Shown piece after piece: positions 1 to 8,510 of a stretch of 22,452 bases of DNA (its first letter is position 1; each line of letters begins with the position of its first letter). Made by a program: the position numbers and the translations under genes. A model generated the notes under the pieces. That model was not told where the DNA came from and made no database searches. It saw only the letters and a program-made list of their open reading frames with translations. The stretch covers positions 1-22,452 of the forward strand of contig JADGGM010000001.1 of the NCBI GenBank assembly GCA_019689955.1, read 5' to 3'. This DNA is from Gemmatimonadaceae bacterium. GTDB lineage: Bacteria > Gemmatimonadota > Gemmatimonadetes > Gemmatimonadales > Gemmatimonadaceae.

Positions 1-608
1 CACCCGGAGCCCGCGCCCTTCTGGTCGCGCACGGTCATCGAGCACTGCGCCTGGGTCCACTGCACGTACGGGACGTCGTCGGGCGTGAACGGCCCATTCG
101 GGCGCTCGGAGCTCACCCGGAAGAAGTTGGCCGCCCGCGTCTCGAGGTAGCCCGCCGAGAGGAATCCTTTCGCCTCCGCGGGCGCGATGAGTAAGCGCGC
201 GATCTCGCCACGCATCTCGGGGGTGACGGCGTTCGTCGCGTCGCTCCAGATCACGGGCTTCGGCCACTCCGCCGCCGGGAGGGGCGGCATCCCGGGGCGC
301 GGCCGTTCGGCGCCGCGCATGACTTGCGCGTTCCGCTCGGCTTCACGCACGGCCGCTTCCAGCGAGACGTCGTCGATCTGGTTCGTGACCGCGTTGCCTC
401 CGCCGATGTTCGGCACGATCCGGCGGACCTCGATGGTCACGTCGCGCCGGTCGCTCGCGAGGCTGGCCCGGTTCCGCGCCCAGCGGAGCTCCCCGTTCGA
501 CCAGCTCGCGATCTGCACGACGGTCTCTCCGCCGCCGCGCGCCATGGCGAACACGCGCTGTGCGATTGCGTCGCACTCCGCCTTGATGAGGATCCGCTCC
601 TCATCCAC
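1..608 (-). CDS. TldD/PmbA-family protein, PmbA-type partner (3' end outside window)
   Basis: About 202 codons are visible, read from a GTG at 608 to the left edge with no stop. The segments WSNGELRWARNR and LASDRRDVTIEVRR, followed by an acidic and Glu-rich helix (DDVSLEAAVREAERNAQ) and QCSMTVRDQKG, resemble the N-terminal domain of TldD/PmbA proteins. The family comprises metallopeptidases or peptide-maturing proteins acting as TldD-TldE(PmbA) pairs. The start is uncertain: GTG at 608 overlaps the end of the upstream TldD-type gene by 8 bases and has no clear ribosome binding site, so translation may be coupled. No signal peptide is visible from this start, although its partner is Tat-exported; this fits either a missing N-terminus or folding with the partner before export. 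The family assignment is firm; the substrate is unknown. Confidence 0.75.
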   Translation of the reverse strand, partial: MDEERILIKAECDAIAQRVFAMARGGGETVVQIASWSNGELRWARNRASLASDRRDVTIEVRRIVPNIGGGNAVTNQIDDVSLEAAVREAERNAQVMRGAERPRPGMPPLPAAEWPKPVIWSDATNAVTPEMRGEIARLLIAPAEAKGFLSAGYLETRAANFFRVSSERPNGPFTPDDVPYVQWTQAQCSMTVRDQKGAGSG

Positions 609-1671
609 CAGGCGAATCGGTCGTGTTCGGAATCCGCGCCACGCGCTTTCCGTTCTTGATCTCGTAGACGCGGCCGAGGCCGAGCCCGCTCGAGTGCTGA
701 AAGTCCATGTCGGTCCCTGCTCCCTTGACGGCGATCCCTGTGGTCATGCCGCTCACGAGCGCGTCGAAGTCCTTGGCGTCGTGCCCCGGCGCGAGCGTCA
801 GGTTCGGGTTGTGCTGGAGCGGCGCGTCCACTGCCGACGGCGCTGCCGCGCACCCGTGCGAGCGCACGGGCTTCCCCGCTTTGGTGTAGTAGTCCGTAAG
901 CCAGCTCGCGCTCTCGCGCGTGGTCTGGAAATCCGCCGTGAAGAGCTCCCAGCCCATCCCCGCCGGCGTGAGGCAGTCCAGCCCGGTGGTTCCCTGCTGC
1001 CCCCGCTCCAACCGCCGGGCGAACTGGACGGCGCCCGCCGTGCGGTAGCTGCGTTGGGTGCAGTAGCTCCCCGCGGTGGACGCGAACGCCTTCTCCTGCA
1101 CGTCGAAGGTGGCAACCGCTTGTAAGGGCCGCGTGCTCGGCGTGCGGGCGAGGAAGTACAGCAGGCTCCCGAGGAAGTCCTGGATCTCGAATGGGGAGGT
1201 CTCGAACGGATCGACCTGAACCGGCATCACCCAGTGCCCATCGGCGACCGCGGGGACCGGCGCGAGCTCGACCGGGCGCGATTGGCCCAGCGCGTTCGTC
1301 TTCGCCTGGTGCACGGCTTCGCGCGCGAGCCGCGCCATCTCGTCCGGGCTCCAGATCGGGCTCGCGGCGAAGCCCCAGAAACCAGCGACCAGGGTCCGGA
1401 CGCCCACGTGCATGCTCTCGGTGTCCGCCGCGCCGAGCTGATGATCGACCGCACGGTGGCGCTCGTGCGTGAGGCGGACGTCGGCATACGTGGCGCCGGC
1501 GCTCCTGGCCGCATCGAGGGCCTGCAGGGCGAGCGCCTTGAGCCGCGGATCTTCGATAGGTGGAACCGGCTCGGCGTGGCGGCCGAGTTGCGCCCGCATG
1601 GAGCGCGGGAGCGCCGCGACCGTCGCGGCGACGGCGCCGGCCTTCAACAAATCGCGTCGTGTGATGGACAT
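601..1671 (-). CDS. Tat-exported TldD-type protein, internally deleted and C-terminally short
   Basis: The 356-residue product starts with a twin-arginine signal (TRRDLLK at residues 4-10, then a hydrophobic stretch to about residue 27). Residues 45-130 carry the TldD N-terminal signatures (AGATYADVRL, then GVRTLVAGFWGFA at about 90-102). Residues 245-275 (DFQTTRESASWL, GKPVRSHGC) and 289-345 (NPNLTLAPG, GRVYEIKNGKRV) match the C-terminal part of the family. Family members run about 480-550 residues. Here the sequence passes directly from GMGWE (about residue 242) to FTADFQTTRE, skipping the segment that normally carries HExxxH and the YDDEG region. The last 60-70 residues expected after GKRVARI are also absent. 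The reading frame is kept across the internal gap. It lies 33 bases after the lipoprotein gene with no strong ribosome binding site. If the sequence is correct the protein cannot be a normal metallopeptidase. Confidence 0.8.
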   Translation of the reverse strand: MSITRRDLLKAGAVAATVAALPRSMRAQLGRHAEPVPPIEDPRLKALALQALDAARSAGATYADVRLTHERHRAVDHQLGAADTESMHVGVRTLVAGFWGFAASPIWSPDEMARLAREAVHQAKTNALGQSRPVELAPVPAVADGHWVMPVQVDPFETSPFEIQDFLGSLLYFLARTPSTRPLQAVATFDVQEKAFASTAGSYCTQRSYRTAGAVQFARRLERGQQGTTGLDCLTPAGMGWELFTADFQTTRESASWLTDYYTKAGKPVRSHGCAAAPSAVDAPLQHNPNLTLAPGHDAKDFDALVSGMTTGIAVKGAGTDMDFQHSSGLGLGRVYEIKNGKRVARIPNTTDSPGG

Positions 1672-1704
1672 GCAGTCAGAGATGAAAGGAACGCGCGCAC
1701 GGGC

Positions 1705-2760
1705 TCACTGCACGATGATCGTGCCCTGCGTGTCGTACAGTGTGCTGTGGTAGTGATAGGTGCCCGGCACGAAGAACGCGCGCGCCGCGGCCATGGGCCC
1801 GAAGACGGGATCGGCCGTGAAGGGCACGATGTTCCCCGAGCCCGTCGGGAACACCGGCGACTCCGCGGCGCTGGTCGGATCGTCGAACACCACGTCGATC
1901 GCCTGGTCGACCGAGCTGTTGAAGAAGAACACCGAGGCCCCGACCCCCACGGTCAACGTCCCCGGATCGAATGCGAGCACCGGCGTGGCGCTGTTGACGG
2001 GCGTGCAGCTGACCGCGCTCACGCTGGCCAACAGCGGCGGGGTGATGGTGAGCTCGAGCGAGTCGCGCATGGTCACGCCGTACGCTGTCGTGACCGCGCG
2101 GATCTTCACCGTCCCCGTGCGGATCGCCGTCACGACCCCGGTCACCGGATCCACGGTCGCGACGGTGTGATCGGACGTCGTGTAGAACACGGGGAGCCCA
2201 TCGATCGGTGCCCCGCCGGCGTCGGTCGCCGCCGGTACGACCTGCTTCACGCCCGGGGCCCCGAACATCTCGACCACCGCGGTCTTCGTGCTGTCGCCCC
2301 GGGGCACGTCGAGGGCGAACGTGGTGAGCACCGGGGGCACGGGCGTGTCGGTGATGGTCACGTACGCCGTGTCCTTGTGCATCACGTTCCCGGCGCGGAG
2401 CGTGGCGATCACCATCACGCCGGTGGCGGGCACCACGCCGGTCAGCAGGCCGTCCGGGGTGATCGTCACGCTCCCGGTGTCGCTCAGGCTGAACGTGGGC
2501 GACGGGAGCCCCGCGATCGCCTCGCCTTGCGGGTTGATGGGGGTGACGGTGAGCTGAATGGTGTTCCAGGGCGCGGTGGTCGCGAGCGCGATGGCGTGGT
2601 GGTTGAGCACGGCCGCGGCGAACACGTCGCTGCCGGCGCTCGGTTCCGCCACGCTCACGTAGTCGCTGGTGCACCCCAGCGCGGCCGCGACGCACGCGAG
2701 CGCGACGGCACCAGGCGGGCGGCGCGCGCCGCCGCACGCGCACAGGAGAGATGTCCTCAC
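1705..2760 (-). CDS. Lipoprotein with two Ig-like (BIG2-type) domains and a degenerate cupredoxin-like C-terminus
   Basis: The 351-residue product begins at a GTG, with GAGGGG six bases upstream; that site overlaps the SusD stop codon (gap 10 bases), so the two are probably translationally coupled. The N-terminus is a signal peptide ending in ALGC, an acceptable lipobox with Cys near residue 30. Residues about 55-140 and 145-240 are two beta-rich units with BIG2 features (SVTITPDGLLTGVVPATG; TVATVDPVTGVVTAIRTGT). Residues about 255-351 resemble a plastocyanin-like domain (ASVFFFNSSVDQA, FFVPGTYHYHSTLYDTQGTII), but the positions expected to hold the copper ligands His, Cys, His and Met are replaced. 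The likely place is the cell envelope, as an accessory surface lipoprotein of the SusCD system. The function is not known. Confidence 0.8.
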   Translation of the reverse strand: MRTSLLCACGGARRPPGAVALACVAAALGCTSDYVSVAEPSAGSDVFAAAVLNHHAIALATTAPWNTIQLTVTPINPQGEAIAGLPSPTFSLSDTGSVTITPDGLLTGVVPATGVMVIATLRAGNVMHKDTAYVTITDTPVPPVLTTFALDVPRGDSTKTAVVEMFGAPGVKQVVPAATDAGGAPIDGLPVFYTTSDHTVATVDPVTGVVTAIRTGTVKIRAVTTAYGVTMRDSLELTITPPLLASVSAVSCTPVNSATPVLAFDPGTLTVGVGASVFFFNSSVDQAIDVVFDDPTSAAESPVFPTGSGNIVPFTADPVFGPMAAARAFFVPGTYHYHSTLYDTQGTIIVQ

Positions 2761-2770
2761 GAGTCGCCCC

Positions 2771-4174
2771 TCACGGATTGCGGTTGAAGCAGCCGGTGAA
2801 CAGCGGATTCACGCGCTCCGCGGGCGGGATCGCGGCCGTGACGTCGCTGCCGTAGGCCCCGAGCCCGCCGCGGTAGGCGCCGGTCGGGTAGACCTGGTTC
2901 TGCGGCCGGCGGTACTGGCGCAGGAGGCGGCGCATGTCCCCTTGCCGATGGCCGGTGAGGAAGAGCCAGAACGCGCGCTCACGGAAGAGGAGATCGACGC
3001 GTGCGTTCGGCGTGCCGGGATCGCCGAGCGGCGGGAGCCCGGCCACGCCGCCGAGTCCGGGCGGCGCGGGATCGGGACAGCTCGCCGCGTCGGTGCACGT
3101 CGTGCGGAGCGCGTTGAGCGTGATGAGCCAGCTCGGGTCGTTCGCGTTGAGCGCGGCCTCGGCCTCGATGAGGCGCGCCTCCACGCCGCTCGCCAGCGTG
3201 AACGGCGTCACCCCGACGTACGCGGCTGGCTCGAGGATGGACTCGCCCGTGGTCTGACTCGTCCCGCGTTGATGGACGAGCGTGCGCGGGTCGCTGCTCG
3301 TGCCGTAATCCAACCCGCTTCCGCCCTCGGCGTTCGTCACCGTCACCCCATCGAGGATCGGGACCTCGACCGCGACGCCGTTCAGCGGCGCCCAGTCGAC
3401 GAAGTAGTCGTAGCGGAAATCGTCGGGTACGTCGGCGGCGGCCTGCGCTGCCTCGGCGTACTGGCCGAGGTCGAGCAGGGCGCGCGCGGTGCCCACGCGC
3501 GCCAGGTTCACGATCCGCGCGCTGTCGGCGCCGAAGGTGCGCGCGGTGTCGAAGAGCGCGATCGCGTGCTGGTAGACCTCGCTCGTCGTGCTCCCGGCGT
3601 GGTAGGTGAAGTCCCCCTCGAAGTCGAGCGTGCTGAGCGGGATCCCCGAGCAGAAGAGGTCCGCGAGCTCGATCTCGGCGAAGCCCTGCATGGCGTAGAG
3701 CTCCCCGCGGAGCGCGGCCGGCTTCGCTGGGGCGTACTTCGCCAGCGCGCCGATCGCTTCCGCCGCGAGGCCTCGGACGCGTTGCAGGGTGACGTAGGAG
3801 CTGGGCGAGGGGTCGCCTGGCGCGGAGCCCGTTGCGATCTCCGGGAGGATGCGCTCGTCGAGCGCGTCGCCCACCACTCCGTTCGCAGGCGTCTCGGCGA
3901 GGTGCAGCTCGGCGGCGAGCTTGCCGCTCGCCACGGCATAGAACACGTGCCCCGAGTGCGCCGCCTCGATGGCATTGAGGTACCGGCCGAGCGCACCCGC
4001 TTCGGTGTTGAACGTCGACGGGTCCTCCGTTCCGGCCGGGAGAGGAGGATTGAGCAGGTCGTGGCACGCCGTCAGCATTCCGGCGAGCGCCACGAGCGCC
4101 GCGCCCCGCGCCGCGTTGGCCATCCGTGCGCGAGCGCCGCGCGGGCTCAGGTGTGGCGTCGTCATCGTCCGCAT
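2771..4174 (-). CDS. SusD/RagB-family outer-membrane lipoprotein
   Basis: The 467-residue product fits the family length. ATG at 4174 is chosen because GGAG lies seven bases upstream and the lipobox LTAC follows at about residue 34 after a hydrophobic stretch. The body is alpha-helical with tetratricopeptide-like segments (ARVGTARALLDLGQYAEAAQAAADV) and ends with typical SusD features (VDLLFRERAFWLFLTGHRQGDMRRLLRQY, followed by QVYPTGAYRGG). SusD proteins sit over the SusC barrel and capture the nutrient; the ligand here cannot be read from sequence. It lies 17 bases after susC, as usual. The gene appears intact, unlike its SusC partner. Confidence 0.92.
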   Translation of the reverse strand: MRTMTTPHLSPRGARARMANAARGAALVALAGMLTACHDLLNPPLPAGTEDPSTFNTEAGALGRYLNAIEAAHSGHVFYAVASGKLAAELHLAETPANGVVGDALDERILPEIATGSAPGDPSPSSYVTLQRVRGLAAEAIGALAKYAPAKPAALRGELYAMQGFAEIELADLFCSGIPLSTLDFEGDFTYHAGSTTSEVYQHAIALFDTARTFGADSARIVNLARVGTARALLDLGQYAEAAQAAADVPDDFRYDYFVDWAPLNGVAVEVPILDGVTVTNAEGGSGLDYGTSSDPRTLVHQRGTSQTTGESILEPAAYVGVTPFTLASGVEARLIEAEAALNANDPSWLITLNALRTTCTDAASCPDPAPPGLGGVAGLPPLGDPGTPNARVDLLFRERAFWLFLTGHRQGDMRRLLRQYRRPQNQVYPTGAYRGGLGAYGSDVTAAIPPAERVNPLFTGCFNRNP

Positions 4175-4191
4175 AGTCGCGCTCCGCACGC

Positions 4192-7100
4192 TCAGTTGCC
4201 CAGGCGGACGCCGAGCGACCACGTCCGCGGTTGAGGGAATTGCCCCGTGTCGACGTTCCCGTCGCCCACGAAGGCGTTCACGTTCGGGTCGAGCCCGCGG
4301 TAGTTCGTGTGCAGCCCCAGGTTGCTCCCCTGCACCGTCACGAACATCGAGCGCGCCCCGAACGCGCGGGCCGCACCCGCCGGCATCGCCACGCTCACCG
4401 ACAGGGAGTTGAAGCGCAGCGTGTTCACCGTCTGGATCAACCCGAAGGGCGTGACCCCCGCCGCGGCCACCGCGGCCTGCGTGGCGGGTGACGCGTGCGC
4501 GTCGTTGGCTGCGGTGAGGAACGCCTCCCCCCCGGCCTGGTTGAACTGGGTCGCGCCGTCCTGATAGTCGAAGCCCGCGTTCACCGTCACGCGGTTGGAG
4601 AAGAGCCCGATCGTGGTGAAGAGCGAGGCGTGGTACCGAGGCTGCTCCCATCCGAGGTAGACCGCCGAATCGCCGAGGATCACCTCGGTGGAGTCGATGA
4701 TCCCATCCTGAATCCCGTCGTGCAGCCCGTCGGCCCACCCGACGACCGGGCGGGCCCACTGCCCGAACAGCGGATAGCCGGGCACGATACGCCGCCCATC
4801 GGCGAGATCGATCGGCGTCTGGTCCGCGGCGAGCTTGAGGAGCTTGTTGGTGTTCGTGCTGAAGTTGACGTCGACGCGCCAGCTGAGCGCGGCCGAGCGG
4901 AGCGCCTCGATCCCGAGCGTGACGTCGAACCCCTGGTTGCGCACCTCGCCGATGTTCACCTTGCGCGTTCCACCGCCGTTCACCGAGGGCGCGATGGGGA
5001 CATCGATGATCGCGTCGCGTTGGACGCGCCGATAGCCGCTGTAGGCGATCGAGATGCGGTTGTCGAAGAGATCGGCGTCGAAGCCCCCCTCGAGCTCCGT
5101 CGACCGCTCGGGGCGGAGCTTGGTGTTCCCGTACGCCTGCAACCCAACCACCCCGCGGACGGTATCGCCGTCGGCGCCGATGACGATCGGCTGGTTGTAG
5201 AGCCGCAGGCGGTCGATGAGCCCGGGCTGGACGCCGGCGTGTCCGTAGGCGGCGCGCAGGCGCAGGGTGTTGAACACGGCGCGGAACGGCGACGGGAAGA
5301 ACTTCTCCTCCGAGGCGACCCAGGAGAGGCTGAGCTTGGGGAAGCCGTTGAACGTCGCGCGCGTCCCCGAGGTGCTCCCGCCGTCGAGGCGGAATCCCGG
5401 CTGGACGTAGAGCCGCGAATTGATCGCGATGGTCGGCGCGAGGAACCAGCCGAGCGTCGTCGTGTTGCTCGTGGATTGAGTGAACTGCTGGTCGAACACG
5501 CTCGGGTCGTCCACCCCGAACGTCGATGCGCGCTGGGCGGTGGCGGCGGTCGCGGTGAGGTTCATGCCGATGGCCGTCCGCATCTGCATGCCGAGCGGGA
5601 GACGCGTCGGGATACTGGTGCTGATGTTGGCGGTCCGGGTGAGCACGCGTGTGTTCCCGATGCCGAGGTGCCCGAGGGTGTCGTTCGTACTCTCATGGAT
5701 CCCCAGGTTCACCCTCGCCGGGAGCAGCGCACGGTCATCTCGGTTGTCGAGGCTCACCCCGACGATCGCCGTGAGCGGAAGCCATTCCCACGGCCGCCAG
5801 TTGAGCGACGCCGACGTGGTGAAGTCGAGCGCCTTGGCGGTGACGCGCTCGAAGAAATCGGGAATGAGCGGGACGAAGGAGAGCTCGGTCTGGTCGATCC
5901 ACCGCCCTTCCAGCGCGCTGATCGCCGACTGGAGCGAGGATTGTTGCTGGTTCTGCGAGGTGAGGGTCGACACCACGGAGAGGGTGGCCTTGGGGCTCAG
6001 CGCGGCCGTGATCTGGCTCGATCCGCTCCACGTCGTGAGCTGCTCGGGACGCCGCATCCAGCTCGGTGGTGCGGACCCGACGAACTTCCGGAATCGCTCC
6101 GCCTCGATGTCCGGGAGGCGGAGAATGCCGCGCTCCTGGCTCGCGCTCCCGGTGAACGAGAACTGCAACTGCTCCCCGCCGCCGGAAGCCGAGAGGGTCA
6201 CGTCCGAGCGATTGCCGTGGGCAAAGGGGGTGTAGCGCGGATCGTTCAGGGCCTGGAACGCGACCACGCTGTCCTGGATGCAATCGTACTGCGTGCGCGG
6301 GCAGCGGGTCGAGCCGCCGAACTTGCTGTGCCCCCATCGAAAGAGGTTCGTCGGAAACGCGCCCGGGAGCTTGGAGATCCCTTGGTTGAGCGCGACCTGC
6401 CAGTGCGTTGGCCCTGGCCGCCCTTTCTTGGTGGTGATGACGATCACGCCGTTCGCGGCGTCGGAGCCGTAGAGCGCCGCGGCGGAGGGACCCTTGAAGA
6501 CCTCGATCGTCTCGATCGAGCTCGGGTCGATCTGGTCGAGCCGCGACGGTGCGGTTGCCGATCTCGATGCGCCGCTGCGGCCCGGTGGCCGTGACGACGA
6601 CCTGCTCCATCTTCTCCACGTGCGGGCGCAAGCGGAGGTCGAGCCGCGTCGCGGGGCCGAGGAGCGAGTCGATGACGACGAAGACGACCTCCACCGGGTC
6701 GTAGCCGAAGCGGCGCGCCACGACCGTGTGCTGACCGTAGGGCACCGGGTGGATGAAGTAGTAGCCGCTGTCGTTGCTCACCGCGCCGAGCGAGGTCCCG
6801 CGGATGCCGACCTGCACGCCGGCGACGACCTGCCCCGTGACCGAGTCGCGCACCTGCCCCCACATCACTCCCTGCGTGCTGTCGAGGCGTGCGTCCGCGC
6901 TCCCTCTGGTGCTGCGCGGTTCCTCGCGCCGTACGAGCATGAGGTGTCCGGTCTCGGTCGTGCGCACCACGATCCCCGTTCCCCGCAGGACCTGCTCGAG
7001 CGCCTGGCCCGCGCGCATCGCGTTCGCGTCGATCGTCACGCGCCAGCCGCTGGGGAGGATCTTCTCCGTGTAGGAGAGCTGCAGGTCGGCCATCCGATCG

Positions 7101-7297
7101 ATCGCCTGAATCGCCTCGACGAGCGGGGCGTCGCGCAGCGTGAGAGTGATCGTGCGGTCGAGCGCCGGCGCCCGGCGCGGGGCCGGCGTGACGGTCGCGG
7201 GACGGCTTGGCGGCGTGTCGACGGCCGCCTGCGCCCCACCTCGCGATGCAGCGCAGGCGACCGCCAGCACGATGGCCAATCGCAAGCCGAGGGTCAT
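4192..7297 (-). pseudogene. SusC-like TonB-dependent receptor with STN domain; plug missing and frame broken
   Basis: The 5' part (7297 to about 6554) encodes a signal peptide (residues 1-22), an STN signalling domain (about 48-130), a carboxypeptidase-regulatory-like domain (about 148-232; GVMWGQVRDSVTGQVVAGV) and the TonB-box-like EQVVVTATG, ending at RRIEIGN (N at residue 248). Coding resumes in another frame with APSRLDQIDPSSIETIEVF, AAALYGSDAANGVIVITTKK and about 750 residues of outer-membrane barrel, ending PRTWSLGVRLGN at 4192. About 90-100 residues of plug normally lie between; no frame holds them. The start ATG 7297 has AAGGA seven bases upstream. An STN domain marks a receptor that signals through FecR to a FecI-type sigma factor, both encoded just upstream. 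The intact gene would make a protein of roughly 1100 residues importing an unknown ligand with SusD. Confidence 0.88.
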
Positions 7298-7337
7298 GTC
7301 GCGTTCCTTGTGGTGGTCACGTGAACGAGGGGGTTCG

Positions 7338-7371
7338 AGGGAGGACTGACAGGAGCGGCGAAACCCCTCCA
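7338..7371 (-). promoter_or_regulatory. Putative ECF promoter element upstream of susC
   Basis: Read on the minus strand this is TGGAGGGGTTT, 13 variable bases, then AGTCCTCCCT. The same two blocks with the same spacing occur upstream of the FecI-like sigma gene at 8511-8544. The element starts three bases after the fecR stop codon and ends about 40 bases before the susC ATG. It may be the -35/-10 pair of the neighbouring sigma factor; that role is inferred. Confidence 0.55.
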
Positions 7372-7373
7372 CC

Positions 7374-7832
7374 TCACTCGCCCAGGCGCACCGTGTTTCC
7401 CACCCGGTGGTAGCGCCCGCCGAGCGTTTCGACGAGCCGCTGCACGGCGTCGTCCGCGGTCGCGTGGTCGAGCGTCATCGTGATGCGCAGGCGGGCGAGC
7501 GCCGTGTCGGTGACCACGATGTCGAGCCCGTACCATCGATGGAGGTCGCGCGCGACCTCGTCGAGCGGCTGGAGCTGGTAGCTGAGCCGGCCGCGCGTCC
7601 ACGCGAACGCGCGATCCACGTTCACCCCCGCGACGACGCGCGCGAGCCCCGCCGGGTCGAGCGTCCCGCGCTCCCCGCGCTCGACGAGCGCGCCCGCTCC
7701 CGTGCGCACGGTCGCCGGTCGCAGCGCCACGATGCCGTGCGCGGTGACGACTTGCACGATGGCGTCGCCGGGGTAGGCGGTGACATCGAACGCCGTGCCG
7801 ACCGCTTCGACCCGCGCCACAGCCGCTTCACC
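7374..7832 (-). pseudogene. FecR-like anti-sigma regulator, 3' remnant
   Basis: In the frame ending at 7374 the sequence encodes ARVEAVGTAFDVTAYPGD, the end of a FecR domain, then a strand-rich stretch and a C-terminal STN-like (DUF4974-type) domain (WTRGRLSYQLQPLDEVARDL through VGNTVRLGE). Only about 150 residues are recognisable, whereas FecR proteins are about 320-350. The cytoplasmic sigma-binding part, the transmembrane helix and the first half of the periplasmic FecR domain are absent. Upstream, this frame runs under the sigma coding sequence. A GTG at 7820 could start translation but has no convincing ribosome binding site. In intact systems FecR receives the signal from the receptor STN domain and controls FecI; this remnant could not cross the membrane. 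Confidence 0.78.
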
Positions 7833-8416
7833 GAGCGAGCGAGTTGATTCTCGACCGTGCGAACCGACACCCCCATCCCCTGGGCAATCTCCACGTAGCT
7901 CAATCCGTGTTGGTAGTAGAGCAGATAGGTCTCGCGGCTGCGGTCGGGGAGCGCGTCGATCGCCGCCTGCGCGCGGGCGAAGAGCTCGTTCATGCGGACG
8001 GTCTCCTCGACGTCGTTTCGCCCGTCGTCCGCCGCGCCGCCGCGCTCGCGCTCGACCTGGTCCACGTAGCGCTGCTCGAGCTTCCGCCGGTGGAGGAAGC
8101 CCAGCGCGCGGTTCCGTACGGCGACGTAGAGGTAGCTCGCGACGGAACCCTTCACGCGCAGCGTGTCGCGACCGGCCCACAGGGCGAGGAAGACGTCGTC
8201 GACGATCTCCTCGGCCGTGTGCCGCGAACGCAGGAACATCTCGGCGAAGTCGCGCAGCCGGTCGTAGAACGCGCGGAAGAGCGCCTCGAACGCATCCGTG
8301 TCGCCACGGGCGATTCGCGCGAGCCAGAGGGCCTGCGTCTCCGGGGATGGATCCGGTGGCGGGTCCACGTGCGCCGACTTCTCCGAGCGGCCAAGAGCGG
8401 CCCGTTCTGACGACAT
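7622..8416 (-). CDS. FecI-like ECF RNA polymerase sigma factor with aberrant C-terminus
   Basis: ATG at 8416 is chosen because GGAGG lies seven bases upstream. Region 2 is seen at about residues 40-110 (LRDFAEMFLRSRHTAEEIVDDVFLALW, then VASYLYVAVRNRALGFL) and region 4 at about 150-200 (LPDRSRETYLLYYQHGLSYVEIAQ, then VRTVENQLARSVKRLWR). Normal sequence ends at about 7815. The last 60 or so codons (Ser/Arg-rich, to the stop at 7622) are the FecR gene read out of frame, so the natural end of the sigma gene is missing. The promoter-recognising regions look complete. It probably drives susC and itself through the repeated element at 7338-7371 and 8511-8544. With FecR broken it would be either unregulated or inactive. 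Confidence 0.85.
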   Translation of the reverse strand: MSSERAALGRSEKSAHVDPPPDPSPETQALWLARIARGDTDAFEALFRAFYDRLRDFAEMFLRSRHTAEEIVDDVFLALWAGRDTLRVKGSVASYLYVAVRNRALGFLHRRKLEQRYVDQVERERGGAADDGRNDVEETVRMNELFARAQAAIDALPDRSRETYLLYYQHGLSYVEIAQGMGVSVRTVENQLARSVKRLWRGSKRSARRSMSPPTPATPSCKSSPRTASWRCDRRPCARERARSSSAGSAGRSTRRGSRASSRG

Positions 8417-8488
8417 GCCTCGTCCTCCCGACACGCGGAGGTCCTGAGCGACGGCAACGCGGATCGCCTGACGCGATCGTTGTTTCCG

Positions 8489-8505
8489 GGCCGGTTCGAC
8501 CGGCC
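8489..8505. other. Inverted repeat in the sigma-gene leader
   Basis: GGCCGGT-TCG-ACCGGCC forms a perfect 7-bp stem with a 3-base loop. It lies directly downstream of the putative promoter element and about 70 bases before the sigma start codon, so it would fold in the 5' leader. No T-tract follows, so it is not a terminator. It could be an operator or a leader hairpin. Confidence 0.4.
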
Positions 8506-8510
8506 TTCAA

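Noticed and set aside
6535..6560. Programmed frameshift or simple sequencing indel in susC
   Set aside because: An indel would leave the plug sequence in another frame. It is absent from all frames, so a real or assembly-made deletion is required.
1234..6594. Long open frames on the plus strand opposite the lipoprotein, SusD and SusC genes
   Set aside because: Their products are Arg/Glu/His-rich with no domain signatures, while the minus-strand products are clear family members. They are by-products of high GC at third codon positions.
7622..8416. A natural sigma/FecR fusion protein
   Set aside because: The FecR part is in a different frame from the sigma part, so one translated product cannot contain both.
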